DNA from: Anniella stebbinsi
Taxonomy: Eukaryota; Chordata; Lepidosauria; Squamata; Anniellidae
DNA: 64,000 bases
Assembly: GCA_029215795.1 (NCBI GenBank)
Contig: JARDYH010000005.1
Location: 163,829,814-163,893,813, forward strand
Reading direction: 5' to 3'
The translations under genes were made by a program, and so were the position numbers. Under the pieces are notes generated by a model that was given only the letters and a program-made list of their open reading frames with translations, was not told where the DNA came from and ran no database searches. Numbering within the stretch: position 1 is the first letter of the stretch; each line of letters begins with the position of its first letter. Below are positions 32,725 to 43,111 of this stretch, piece after piece.

Positions 32725-33261
32725 TCAGAATTTCCCAGCCTGCCCATCTTGTGAAGAAAGCAGCTTCCTTGATAGAGGTCAGGGAGAGTGGAAAGGCAGT
32801 AAGCCTGGGTGCACCAGTTGCTGGGGAACATGGGTGGGAGCAGTCATGAAATATTAGGAGAGGTGCCCTTATGGATCAGTAACTGGTTAAATAACAGAAA
32901 GCAGAGAGTAAGAATACAGTAAATGGCCAATTCTTCCAATGGAGGGAAGTAAATAGTGGGGTCTCACATCTTCCAATGGAGGGAAGTAAATAGTGGGGGT
33001 CCCACAGAGATTGGTATTTTGCTCACACAAGGTCAAAGACGCAGGCAGCTCAGAATTTCCCAGCCTGCCCAACTTGTGCGGAAAGCAGCTTCCTTGATAG
33101 AGGTCAGGGAGAGTGGAAAGGCAGTAAGCCTGTGTGCACCAGTTGCTGGGGAACATGGGTGGGAGCAGTCATGAAATATTAGAAGAGCTCCTCTTATGGA
33201 TCAGTAACTGGTTAAATAACAGAAAGCAGAGAGTAAGAATACAGTAAATGGTCAATTCTTC
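32725..33261. repeat. 325-bp tandem direct duplication
   Basis: A 212-bp segment (tcagaatttcccagcctgcc to ggccaattcttc) at 32,725-32,936 recurs nearly unchanged at 33,050-33,261. The 113-bp spacer contains a smaller direct repeat of cttccaatggagggaagtaa. It lies within old CR1-derived sequence. Confidence 0.85.
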
Positions 33262-34270
33262 GGTGTTGGGTTGAAACCTTTTCAACTTTTTCATAAAAGA
33301 TCTGGAATTAGAAGTGAGCAGTGAAGTGACCAAGTTTGCCAATGACACCAAATTATTTAAGGTTGTTAAAACACAAAGGGATTGTGAAGAGCTCGAAAGG
33401 GATTTTTCCAAACTGGGAGACTGGGCATCCCAATGGCAGACAATTACATTGATCCGCATCTGCCGTTTGGATGCATCACCTTACACTTGCTTCAGGTATA
33501 ACCTGATGGGATCTGAGCTGACGGTGCCTGAAGAAAGAGACCTTGGGGTTGTGGTGGGAGCTCGATGAGAATGTCAACCCACTGTGCGGCCACTCTAAAG
33601 AAGGCAAACTCCATGTTAGGCATTATAAGAAAGGGAATAGAGAATTAAATTGCCAGTATCAACCTGCCTTTATATAAACCTATGGTGCAAACACACTTAG
33701 AATACCGTGTACAGTTCTAATCACCACACCTAAAAAAAAAGATATCATAGAGCTTGAACAAGTGCAGAAAAGAGCAACTAAAATGATGAAGAGGCTGGAG
33801 CATCTCCCCTGTTAGGGAAGGTTACAACAGCTGGGATTGTTAAGCTTGGAAAAAAGGAGGCTAAGGGGAGACACAGTAGAGGTGTACAAAATTATGCATG
33901 GTGTGGAGAATGTAGCTAGGGAGACATTTTTCTTCCTCTCTCAAAATACTAGAACCCAGTATTTTGAGAATACTGGGTTCTCATGAAGCTGATTGGTGGG
34001 AGATTCAGGACCAATCAATGGAAGTACTTCTTCACACAGCACGTAGTTAAATTATGGAATTCTCTACCACAAGATGTAGTGATGCCCACCAATTTGGATG
34101 GCTTTAAAAGGGGGGGGGTTGGATAAATTCATGGAGGAGAAGGCTATCAATGGCTACTAGCCCTGATGGTGATGTGCTACCTCCAGAATCAGAGGCAGTG
34201 TGGTTGGCCACTGTGTGAAGAGAGTGCTGGACTAGATGGACTCTCGGGCTGATCCAGCAGGACTTTTCTT
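33262..34270 (+). mobile_element. CR1-type LINE, decayed 3' half
   Basis: Frames read the RT motif region FANDTKLFKVVKTQRDCEE (the usual FADD is FAND), then YNLMGSELTVPEERDLGVVV, LEYRVQF-like and FFTQHVVKLWNSLPQDVV-like sequence, and a 3' UTR. Multiple frameshifts. The YADD/FADD catalytic change and breaks show it is inactive. Confidence 0.75.
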
Positions 34271-34559
34271 CTGCTCTTGTGTTCAAAAGACACCTGCAAG
34301 CAATCTGTCCCATTGCTATTAGCCTGTTGGATAGGAAGGAAAAAAGAGAAGGTGGGCGGGAAGTGGGAAGAAAGGCAGGGAGTGAGAAAAAGGGTCAACC
34401 TGCCCATGCGACCCGACAGAGAGGTTGCACACTCTGGTTCTAGCGGAAAGTACAGGTGGTGGCAACCAGAGATGCCCATTAAACATTTGATCGACCTTTA
34501 CCCTGATAGCGCACAGGGTGGGGATAAAGAGAAAAGGAGATAAAAAGGGGGTTGGCCAA

Positions 34560-35139
34560 AAGAAAAGCAACGGTGACACACAAACAGATACACACAGGGC
34601 AGTTTTCAAGGTGACATTCCGCAAACCCAAATAGCGCAAGCGGAGCTCCCCTGAATCTCTCCATGCGCACGTTAACCCATGGTTTAACAAAGAATCCACA
34701 GTGCGACAAACAAGCCACTCTCAACTGCTGCGTGTGGGTTTACATCTTGTGTGAACAACCCCAGTACGTCAGTGGGCTGAAAGTACACTGCAACACCTTG
34801 AGACCCTACACCCCACACCCCTTCCAAGCTTGTTATAAATGCAACCAGCATACCAGCGAACCTCTCACCTGCATGGGCTGTTCATGGCTTAGCCCAGTAT
34901 CATTTGACTCCTATGTGGACTTTCCGGTGAATCACAAGATGTGGCCACTGACTGAACCGTTTCCCACACTCAGGGCACTGATAGGGTTTCTCTCCCGTAT
35001 GCACTCTGTGATGGTTAACCAAAAGTGACCTGTGAGAGAAACATTTCCCACACTCCAAGCACTTGAACTGTTCCTCTCCTGTGTGGACACTCTGGTGCGT
35101 CGTAAAATTTGACTGGCGAGCAAAGCTTGACTTGCCCAA
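34560..35139 (-). pseudogene. Third zinc-finger copy (C), three-finger remnant
   Basis: The 240-nt open stretch 34,900-35,139 encodes a truncated finger ([15 protein letters not shown]) and two complete ones ([21 protein letters not shown], then [21 protein letters not shown] in shortened form), ending HIGVK and stop. The tail and 3' flank (34,560-34,890, with aacccatggtttaacaaa and tgtgggttta) match the regions downstream of genes A and B. Homology stops abruptly at about 35,140. The rest of the array and the upstream exons are gone, except for flank at 39,010-39,780. Confidence 0.8.
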
Positions 35140-35720
35140 TGGGAGTTCTGCTGCTGACGTTCATGGCAAGTGAAGTCTGGCTGTGCAAGTCCACACTACA
35201 CGGTGCAATTGGTGCCCCTTAGGTAGGCCATGAGGGTGCTGGCTAGCTACTGATGGTTCGCTTGGTTGCCATTGGCAACGGGCCTACTCCCAATGGGACC
35301 TAGCAACTGAGGCAGCTGGCCCCAGGCGCTCTCCCTTCAGGCCCATGAGGGTGAGCCACTACCAGATAATGGGTGCCAAAGCCTGATAAGTCTTCCCTCC
35401 TGCCCTAGGCATGCTGGGAGTTGTAGGCATAAGCTTAGGTCCCTGAATAATGTGTTCATCTTTGAACACCATCTGAGATGTGGTGGAAGACAACTGGAGA
35501 GCAGGCCATTTTGGTTGTGGCACCCTGCTTGTGGATTTCTGAATAAAGTTTATGATTTTTATGTAAAAACCTGACTATACCATTGAGACAGAAGAGGGAA
35601 TGGAGGATCGACTGATATAGCTGAGGCTAGAATAGAATGGTGGGCAGGGTTAGTGGCAGTTGGAGAAAGTCATGTAGGAGAAGAAAGACAGTTAGTGAGA
35701 GGTCAGGGTTTGTTCACCCA
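35140..35720. other. Unassigned sequence after copy C breakpoint
   Basis: Contains a palindromic-repeat half at about 35,405-35,425. Nothing else recognised. Confidence 0.5.
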
Positions 35721-35765
35721 TACTTTATTTTAAATCAGCCACTCTACATGCCAGTACTACACCTG

Positions 35766-36164
35766 CTAGCATGCCTTTGGCAGCCCGCCAGTGCTTGCAT
35801 CCTCTGAGACATCCTCTTGTTTCCGATGCTGCTCCTCAATAAAGCGTTGAGGAGTAATATCGCCAATGAGGGGAGGTAAGCAGCTATCGGTGAACACAAC
35901 CAGTTCCGGCCAATCTTGCTGGGACTGCCTTGGCCTGAGCTTCTCACCCACCAAGTGCTTCATCAGGAGCCTGTACTGAAGGGTTAGGACCTGCTCACCT
36001 ACTTGCCCCCCTTCGTTGAGCCAATTTCTGAGCATGCGCAGAGTGCCTCCTCTTTCTCCCTCCCTCTTAATGGCAAAGGTTACACACTTGCTTCCCCCAG
36101 GTTCTGAGAAAACAGCGATATCAGGATGGAGTGCCTTTGAGCATGTTTGGCCCCTCAAAGTCAT
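35766..36164 (-). CDS. Hypothetical 132-aa ORF with nearby poly(A) signal
   Basis: Open frame beginning MTLRGQTCSKALHPDIAVF and ending ASTGGLPKAC. It is hydrophilic, with charged segments such as KHLVGEKLRPRQSQQDWPEL and RFIEEQHRKQEDVSED, and no transmembrane segment. AATAAA occurs on the same strand about 35 bp past the stop (around 35,725-35,732), so it could be a terminal exon or an old retrocopy. No splice acceptor or promoter is convincing. I do not recognise a domain. Confidence 0.3.
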   Translation of the reverse strand: MTLRGQTCSKALHPDIAVFSEPGGSKCVTFAIKREGERGGTLRMLRNWLNEGGQVGEQVLTLQYRLLMKHLVGEKLRPRQSQQDWPELVVFTDSCLPPLIGDITPQRFIEEQHRKQEDVSEDASTGGLPKAC

Positions 36165-36613
36165 GCTATTGTAGCTAGTTACATTTTAAAATTATTTATT
36201 TATTTATTTATTACCTGTCTCTCCGCTTGGATCAAGGCGAGGACCAACAATATGATAAAAAACATAAAGTTGATTAAAACATGGCATACATTATTAAAAC
36301 TGCATTAAAATGTCATAAAAACATCCTAAAAACATTCTAAAATTCCACTGGATATGCCTGCCGGAAGAGAACAGTCTTTATAGCTTTCTTAAATTCTAAA
36401 AGACTGTTAAGTTGACGAGTTTCCTCTGGCAGGCCATTCCACAGTCTGGGAGCGGCAGAAGAAAAGGTCCTCTGGGTAACGGTTGTTAGCCTAGTCTTGG
36501 CCGATTGTAGTAAGTTCTTCCCAGAGGACCTGAGCATGCAGGGCGGATTGTATGGGAGAAGGTGATCTTGCATGTAACCTGGACCCAAACCATGTAGGGC
36601 TTTAAAGGTAATG

Positions 36614-37830
36614 GAGAAAAAGGAGAGCAAAGCTCTGGTGCTATGTAAAAATATTTTCCTTTATTTCTTTTATCCTATCTTCTAGCTGCTCAACGCGTTT
36701 CGATTATAAAACCTTTGTCAGGAGCTACATAAAACAAATATAGCCACATTTTAGCCAGCTCTAAGATACAACATAAAATCATTAACAATTGTTTTAAGCA
36801 AGCATGAAACAACACCCATATCAAACTGAAACACATCTTAGTTTACATTCCTTTGCTGTCAAACACACCACAAGTATTCAACATTTACACATTCATAAGA
36901 AAGATTTTATACACTGACCTGGAGCACTTCTCTACAATTTAGTGATTGTTACCACGAAAAGCTGAATATATAATAAGAATTAAAGGTCAAAGTTTTCCGC
37001 TCACATAATGTCCCGAAAGGCTCAGTCATCTCGAAATTCTGAACTCAGGGTCAGATTGAAAGCAATTTAAATAATTTCATTCTACAGCTGGCAGCCTTGA
37101 TTGCCTTATGACTCAATGATCCTGTCAACACTCAACGACCCACACACTTCTTTTCCATTTCCAATGCGTTTTGTTTGATCTTGATCTGGTAGCAGTTTGG
37201 GGAAGTCTTTACCAATCTGCTACTTTTCATGCTGGAACCTTATTGTAAAGTTTTACTATTGTTTATACGAGGATAAATCTAACGAATCGTTTAATCCACT
37301 GGGTTCCAGTCTTTTTAAGGATACAATCCAGAAAAGTTCTCTTTTACTGAGTACTGTCTCACCCCCTCTCACCTTTTCTATCCCCCAAAACACCAAAGAT
37401 TCTGGCCCATGTTTTTTATCTGTGAAATGTTTAACCAGAGGTGCCCCTATTTTTTGATGTCTTAGACTATACAGATGCTCACTTATCCTGATCTTTAGTG
37501 GTCTTGTTGTCTTACCTACGTAGATCTTATTGCAGGGACAGGTAATCATATAAACGACCCCTGCAGTGTTGCAGTTCAAAAAGTCTAAAATCTGTATCGA
37601 TTTGCCACTGATGGGATGACTAAAAGAGTGCATCTTTTTAGTCAATCTAGAATACACATAATGTCCACATGGATGGTGTCCTTGAGGTCTGGGTAGGTTT
37701 AGTAAAGTCTGCTGGACCATGGTTTTTTTATGATCATATTTTGTATGATCAGTGTGGATTGACCAATCTTTTACATTTTTTGTTCTTTTGAATGTCACCA
37801 TTGGTTTCACAGGCAGATCTGGCAGATCCT
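36614..37830 (-). mobile_element. Penelope-like element, 5'-truncated
   Basis: Encodes the C-terminal part of a PLE protein including a GIY-YIG endonuclease, followed by about 600 bp of noncoding 3' sequence. That sequence includes the characteristic gaaacgcgtt (36,692-36,701) and an A-rich region. It is inserted in the same orientation as the host LINE. Confidence 0.85.
36688..36725 (-). ncRNA. Hammerhead-ribozyme-like motif of the Penelope element
   Basis: On the minus strand: stem I strand GCTC, CTGACAA (core CTGANGA with G8 changed to A), a weak stem II, GAAA, then the palindromic ACGCGT and the pairing GAGC. PLEs are known to carry minimal hammerheads with a very short stem III. The core change predicts loss of cleavage. 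Confidence 0.5.
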
Positions 37831-37993
37831 GAAGCAATTTTAAAACTGGCATAATATGGTCACCCCTAGGTGTACCAGTCACCAACCTGGCTGCCATATT
37901 TTGAACTAGTTGAAATTTCCGGACTAGGCACAAAGGTAGCCCTATGTACAGTGCATTACAGAAGTCGAGCCTTGAAGTTACCAGCGAGTGCAC
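37256..37993 (-). pseudogene. Chimeric LINE/PLE reading frame with GIY-YIG domain
   Basis: 245 codons. Residues 1-55 are the L2-like LINE segment (SRLDFCNALYIGLP...LKLLQ). Residues 56-245 are Penelope: LNCNTAGVVYMITC, KIYVGKTTRPLKIRISEH, KRELFWIVSLKRLEP and a terminal GLNDSLD. The GIY-YIG landmarks (GVVY, KIYVG, Arg, His, Glu and Asn) are all present. The frame is continuous across the insertion boundary by chance. No PLE reverse transcriptase remains upstream, so it cannot be mobile. Confidence 0.8.
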
Positions 37994-38815
37994 TACCGTC
38001 TTCCAACTCTAGGAAGGAGCGCAGCTGGCGTATCAGCCAAAGCTGATAGCAGGCACTCCTGGCCGTCACATCTATCTGGGCTGTCATTTGGAGCGACAGA
38101 TCCAGGAGCACCCTGAAGCTGCGAACACAGTCTTTCAGGGGGAGTGTAACCACATCCAGAACTGGTTGACACACCTCCAAACCCAGGTTGTGGCCTTTGA
38201 CAGCAAGCACCTCCATCTTGTCTGGATTCAGCTTCAGTTTGTTTTTTCTCATCCAGCCTGTTACCGCCTCCAAGCATTCATTCAGAGGAGACACACTATC
38301 CTTAGCTGATGCTGTTATCGAAGGCATAGAGAAATATATTTGGGTGTCATCAGCATACTGATAGCACCTCGCCCCATGGCTCCGGATGATCTCTCCCAGT
38401 GATTTCATATAAATGTTAAACAGCATTGGGGAAAGGATGGCACCTTGTGGTAGGCCACGCAGCAGCTCCTTCTTTGCGGAGCAACTATCCCCAAGCATCA
38501 TCATCTGGAACCTGCCCAAGAGGTAGGACCGGAACCACTGAAGCACAGTGCCCCCGATTCCCAATCCCCTCAGGCTTTCCAGAAGGATACCATGGTCGAT
38601 GGTATCGAATGCCGCTGAGAGGTCCAGAAGTACCAACAGGGACACACTCCCCCTGTCAATACTCAGGCGTAGATCATCCACTATGGCGACCATATCAGTC
38701 TCAACTCCATATCCCGCTCTGAAGCCAGTTTGAAATGGGTCTAGAAAATCAGTGTCATCCAAAACTGCTTGGAGTTGGAAGGCAACCGCCCTCTCGATCA
38801 CCTTGCCCCAAAATG

Positions 38816-39009
38816 GAAGTTGTGAGCGTAAACCTAGGTTTTTATTAAATTCTTTAAAAATACTTAAACTCCCAAAATTCGTGTTTTATAGATTGTCCCG
38901 GTACATTGTACAGCCAGACCGATCGCTGTGTCACAGTGTCAAGTTTCTAACTCATCTGGAAGAGGGTAAACACTTCCGGACATTCGTGATGCACACATAC
39001 TTTCCACTT
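38816..39009. other. Short unassigned spacer
   Basis: Plus-strand frame across the LINE start boundary; nothing recognised. Confidence 0.4.
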
Positions 39010-39780
39010 CATAGCTAGAGATACGTAAGCCATACTGGGAGTGCCTAATCCGTGGGACTTTTTAAAAACATTTTCAGGGTACAATGATTTGCACATTTAG
39101 ACAGAAAAAGTCCCACATCTCCCAGGATTCCCGAGCCAGAATGGCTGGCTGGAGGGATGCTAGGAGTTGTAGGACTTTTTTCTGTCGAAACATGCAGAGA
39201 ATTACTACATAAACACACAAATAAATAAAAGACTATTGGTCACTTCTAAGATGGCTGCTCGAGGGATCCAGCACTTGCATTGGGGACCATCTGGCTAAGC
39301 GTTTAATCCTGGCTGACGCCCTCTTCCACAAGGTAACACTGACCTGTTGACCCAGGTGGTTACCACTTAAAATTCCCATTTCTCCAATTTGGAGGTCAGG
39401 ACTAAGTAGCTGAAGCAAGCATCCTGGTCAAGAATGTCTCGCAATGCCCTGGTTTATATGTAACAATAGCGAATGGTAGGTTAATTAATCATGGGATTGT
39501 GTGCCACTGCCTTTTTGAATATGCATCCTCCGATTGGCCCAATTGGAGGCTATTTTGTGACATGCGAACCCAGACGTTATTGGTTAATTGTGGGCTAAGC
39601 AACCCGCAGTAAACCTCAGAACTAATTGTAAGTTAATTGTGGATTGTTAAACCCATTATTAACCCATGGTGTCCCATTTCACACATCAGGAAATAACCTC
39701 TGATTGGAGGTTGCATATCCAAAATGGTGACAGCACATGCTGGGCACACAAGCTGGTGAATGTGCCCACTATGTCCTTTC
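39010..39780. repeat. Copy C upstream fragment of the segmental duplication
   Basis: Collinear with copy B 62,365-63,055: shared phrases ctgggagtgcct, gagccagaatggctggct, ctgctcgagggatccagcac and gacctgttgac-caggtggtt. Same orientation and order relative to the three-finger remnant as in B, but 4 kb rather than 13 kb away. Confidence 0.8.
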
Positions 39781-39785
39781 ACTCC

Positions 39786-40545
39786 CTACGAACTTGCTGG
39801 GAATCTGACTGGGCTATTAAACTTGATCAAGAATACTGTACAAAAATGTGGGGAAAATTCCGGGGATCTTACGTTCGTATGTGGTGGGACTGTGAGTGTA
39901 TCCAGAGATTCTGGACAGTGATTTTTGAAGAAATAACCATCATAACGGACACAACAGTAATAAAAACACAAGAATTGGCATTACTTAATAAATTTGATGG
40001 CCAAAACCAAACTATACTACACAAAAAACAAATTATCTTCTAATAGCAGCACATACGTTGATTGCTAAATGCTGGAAGGAGGCAAAAGGACTAAATATAA
40101 AAAGGTGGTATGGTATCGCATTGGAAATAGCACTCTCAAAGAAATTTACTCAGCGTTTGAGGGTATTAGGAGGACAAAAGAAAAAAGAAAGGTTTTCTAC
40201 AGAATGGTTGTGTTTTATTACGCACACAAACAAAACAACAGCACCAACACAGGTTCCAACTGCCTTTAACTGCATATGGTTACAATAGTTTCTCTGGAGA
40301 AAGCTAAAATAAAATAAATAAAAATAATTAAAACAAATAGTCTTGTATGGAGAACTGTTCTCCCATTAATTAATTAATTGCCCTTTCAATCTGCCTAATA
40401 ACCAATGTAAAAAAACCAAGAAAAAAATTGTACTATGTATTTCTTATGTAAATTATTCCTTGCATGTAAGGTTCCTGTATTATGTTAATATTTGAGTTTT
40501 TGTATTTGCAAATAAATTTTTTTTTTAAAAAAACAATTCTTTAAA
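39786..40545 (+). mobile_element. L1 3' fragment
   Basis: Frames read the ORF2 C-terminus: RMWWDCECIQRFWTVIFEE (the zinc-knuckle-like region), then AAHTLIAKCWKEAKG and RWYGIALEIALSKK. It ends with an A/T-rich tail to about 40,545. 5'-truncated, several frame breaks. Confidence 0.7.
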
Positions 40546-40554
40546 TATATCGGA

Positions 40555-41018
40555 AGCAGGAAACCAGCTAGGGAAGCAGTTGGACTGTTGCGTGACAACA
40601 GAATTAAGGGAGTACGAAAGGAGGACAGGGAGATTGCAGAGAAGCTGAATGAATTCTGTGCATCAGTGTTCACTGCAGAACATACAGGACAGATGCCGGT
40701 GCCTGAACTGATGTTTTCAGGAAGGGAGTCTGAGAAACTGAGGCAAATAGTGGTCACTAGAGATGAAGTTCTCAATCTTATTGATAAATTAAAAGCAAAT
40801 AAATGACCCGTTTCGGATGGCATCCATCCTAGAGTTCTCAAAGAACTCAAATATGAAACTGGATCTTCTAGCAAAAATATACAACATGTCCCTAAACTCA
40901 GCGTCTGCACTAGAGGACTGGAAGATGGCCAATGTAACACCAATTTTTAAAAAGGGATCCAGGGGAGATCTGGGAAATTATAGGCCAGTTAGCTTGACAT
41001 CCATTCCAGGGAAATAGG
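40555..41018 (+). mobile_element. CR1-type LINE internal fragment
   Basis: Reads ReDREIAEKLNEFCASVFTAEH, VSDGIHPRVLKEL, NVTPIFKKGSRGDLGNYRPV and SLTSIPGK, the segment before and at the start of the CR1 reverse transcriptase. Contains an in-frame TGA at about 40,804. Truncated at both ends. Confidence 0.8.
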
Positions 41019-41719
41019 TTGAAAGCATTTATTTTTTCAATCATTTTTTTTCTTTAGTTTTGTTTACATCGGTCAAGTATTACATCTGTAATGAATAGTG
41101 CCCCTTTTGTTATCAAGAGTGCTGCTATATGCGAGATGTGTGTGAGAGAAAAGTATTGGGCAGACCCTGTATTTGGTAAGGGTATGACACAGCATTCCCC
41201 ATCCTGCTGCTCTCCATGTGTGTGAGGTGACAAGTCCCAGCATTCCTGACCATGGAACATACTGACTTGCAATGAGGGAGTTGTAGTCCAACACCTTTGG
41301 AGGGCACCAGGTTGGGGAAGGGCTGCTCTAAGCAAAAAAAGAGAAGTAGGTGGCCCTAAGTTGTTCATGATCAGTTTTCCACAACCCCACAGTCACCTCT
41401 GCATATCATATTCTCCACCCTGTCCTCATGGTTTATCTGCTTTGGGAGAATGAGAATTTCACTTGCACTTTCTGCCTCCTTAGGGAGGATGTGGCGTTAA
41501 GGCTTGGGAGCCTTAACTCCCAATTTCCCTGCTTTTTGGTGCTTGGTTGGAATCTGTAGAGCCTTAACATTGTTTTTGTAAACCGTAGGTTTTTTGTTTA
41601 ATGAATTTCATGGCTTTGTGTAACGGATGACTGGATATTATACAGTTGACAACCAAGCCAGCATCAGCCAGGATGTTATACCATCTTGACATCCAATATA
41701 AAATCAAAGCTAGTGTTAT
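41019..41719. other. Unassigned sequence with a short palindromic repeat
   Basis: 41,225-41,330 is a palindromic-repeat unit (tccaacacctttggagggca type). A phrase near 41,065 (tcaagtattacatc) recurs near 48,090. No gene seen. Confidence 0.5.
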
Positions 41720-42290
41720 GTGTTGAACTCACTTTTAACATTAATAAATCAACCAAAATGCTTGCATCTCCCTCATTTTTAAAGATAAAGAGATGAAACC
41801 TGTCATCATGGTAGCTCTTAAGTAGGGATATAGCTATGCCAAGTATGAAACAGATCCGTCCATGCCTTGATTTTTAGGATTTTTTTAAAGTTCAAACAGA
41901 AATCTCTTTGGGGTCCAGGACCTTGAGCAGTACAAGTTTAAAAAATGAAATTAAAAATAAAGAGATGAAACTTGGCACCATGGTAGCTCTGAAGTAGGGA
42001 TTTAGCCATGCCAAGTTGGAAATTAGATCCGTTCATCCTTTGATTTTTAGAAATTTTTAAAACTTCAATTTAATTTTTTAAATTAACTAAAATGCTTACA
42101 ATTCCATCATTTTTAAAGATAAAGGGATGAAACTTGACCGCATGGTACCTCTTAAGTAGGGATTGAGCCATGCCAAGTTGAAAGCAGATTGGTTCATGCC
42201 TTGAATTTTAGAAATTTTTTTGAAGTCAAACTTTTTAAAAAAATATCCTAAAAGTTAAGGCACGAACCGATCTGCTTCCAACTTGGCATG
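41720..42290. repeat. About 165-bp diverged tandem array (three units)
   Basis: ttaaagataaagagatgaaac or close variants recur near 41,778, 41,953 and 42,112, each followed by ggtagctct, aagtaggga and ccatgccaagt. Related in style to the array at 21,365-21,985 but a different sequence. Confidence 0.75.
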
Positions 42291-42314
42291 GCTCAATTCT
42301 AGGGTGACCACTAA

Positions 42315-42725
42315 GGTGTGGCGTAGTGGCTAAGGTGTTGGACTGGGAGCTGGGAGATCTGGGTTCTACTCCCCACTTAGCCATGGAAACCCATTGGGTG
42401 AGTTTGGGCCATTTGCAGACTCTCAGCCCAACCCACCTCACAGGGTTGCTGTTGTGAGGATAAAATGGAGAGGAGAAGGATTATTTATTTATTTATTTAT
42501 TTATTACATTTGTATACCGCCCCATAGCCGAAGCTCTCTGGGCGGTTTACATAGGATTAAAAACAATTAAAAACAATATACAAAAATTAAAACAGCAAAA
42601 ACATACAACATACACACAATCTATACATTTAAAAACCACATCAACACTTCAAAAACCACATCAACACTTCAAAATGCCGCCTTGGGTTTCTTGGCGGAAA
42701 AAAGGTGGGATATAAATGCAATAAT
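42315..42725 (+). mobile_element. Sauria-SINE-like element, split
   Basis: Head gtgtggcgtagtggctaagg with tRNA-like boxes (ggttctactcc), body ccacctcacagggttgctgt at 42,430-42,455. The 3' part (cgccttgggtttcttggcgg, ggtgggatataaatgcaata) is displaced to 42,672-42,725 by a LINE fragment. The head and body match the squamate SINE family known as Sauria SINE, from recall. Confidence 0.7.
42481..42660 (-). mobile_element. L2-like LINE 3' UTR fragment
   Basis: (TTTA)n then acatttgtataccgccccat and agccgaagctctctgggcgg, the reverse complement of the tail seen at 58,610-58,660. Inserted within the SINE. Confidence 0.75.
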
Positions 42726-43111
42726 AAATAATAAAAAAAAACTGTCAGGATTTCCCCAGATTTCTCCTGGTTTTTGTTCTATCCTTGGTGTCAGGGGGAA
42801 TTTTATGCAATAGTCTATAATGACCTGGAATTACACACTTTCCCTTTTAAGGCCACCATTAGCGTGGCAGGGGGGAATGACATGCTTTCTGGAGGTGTGT
42901 CCCACTGCTCCAATCAAGGCCTTAAAAGGGAAAAACGTGTCATTCCCAGGCATTATAGAAAAGGGCCTGATTGGAGCAGTGGGGTGGGGTGAAAATGACA
43001 TGCTTTCCCCTCCTCCGCTCCAATTGGGGACTTTAAGGTGACCCCAGAAAGCCATTTTCCTGCCATCCACTAGGTGTCCTCTTTTTTGGTTTCCCAAATA
43101 TGGTCACCCTA

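Larger units (their letters stand above)
36190..38815 (-). mobile_element. L2-like LINE split by a Penelope-like element
   Basis: The reverse-transcriptase part is open at 37,956-38,801, with FQTGFRAGYGVETDMVA, LLVLLDLSAAFDTIDHGIL, GLPQGAILSPMLFNIYM and the catalytic YADDTQIYF. The polyprotein continues to about 37,830, is interrupted, and resumes at 36,613 as TFKALHGLGPGYMQDHLL down to AYPV. The 3' UTR ends in a (TTTA)n-like tail. About 45 bp present in the copy at 30,690-30,735 are missing at the junction. Confidence 0.85.
42300..43111. mobile_element. hAT-type element with nested SINE and LINE fragments
   Basis: Ends tagggtgacca (42,300) and tggtcaccct-a (43,111) are inverted repeats. 8-bp flanks CTCAATTC (42,292-42,299) and CTCAGTTC (43,112-43,119) match at 7 of 8. 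Near its left end sits a Sauria-SINE-like repeat, itself split by an L2-like tail. The interior 42,840-43,060 contains a diverged internal repeat (gaatgacatgctttc / gaaaatgacatgctttcc). Confidence 0.75.
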
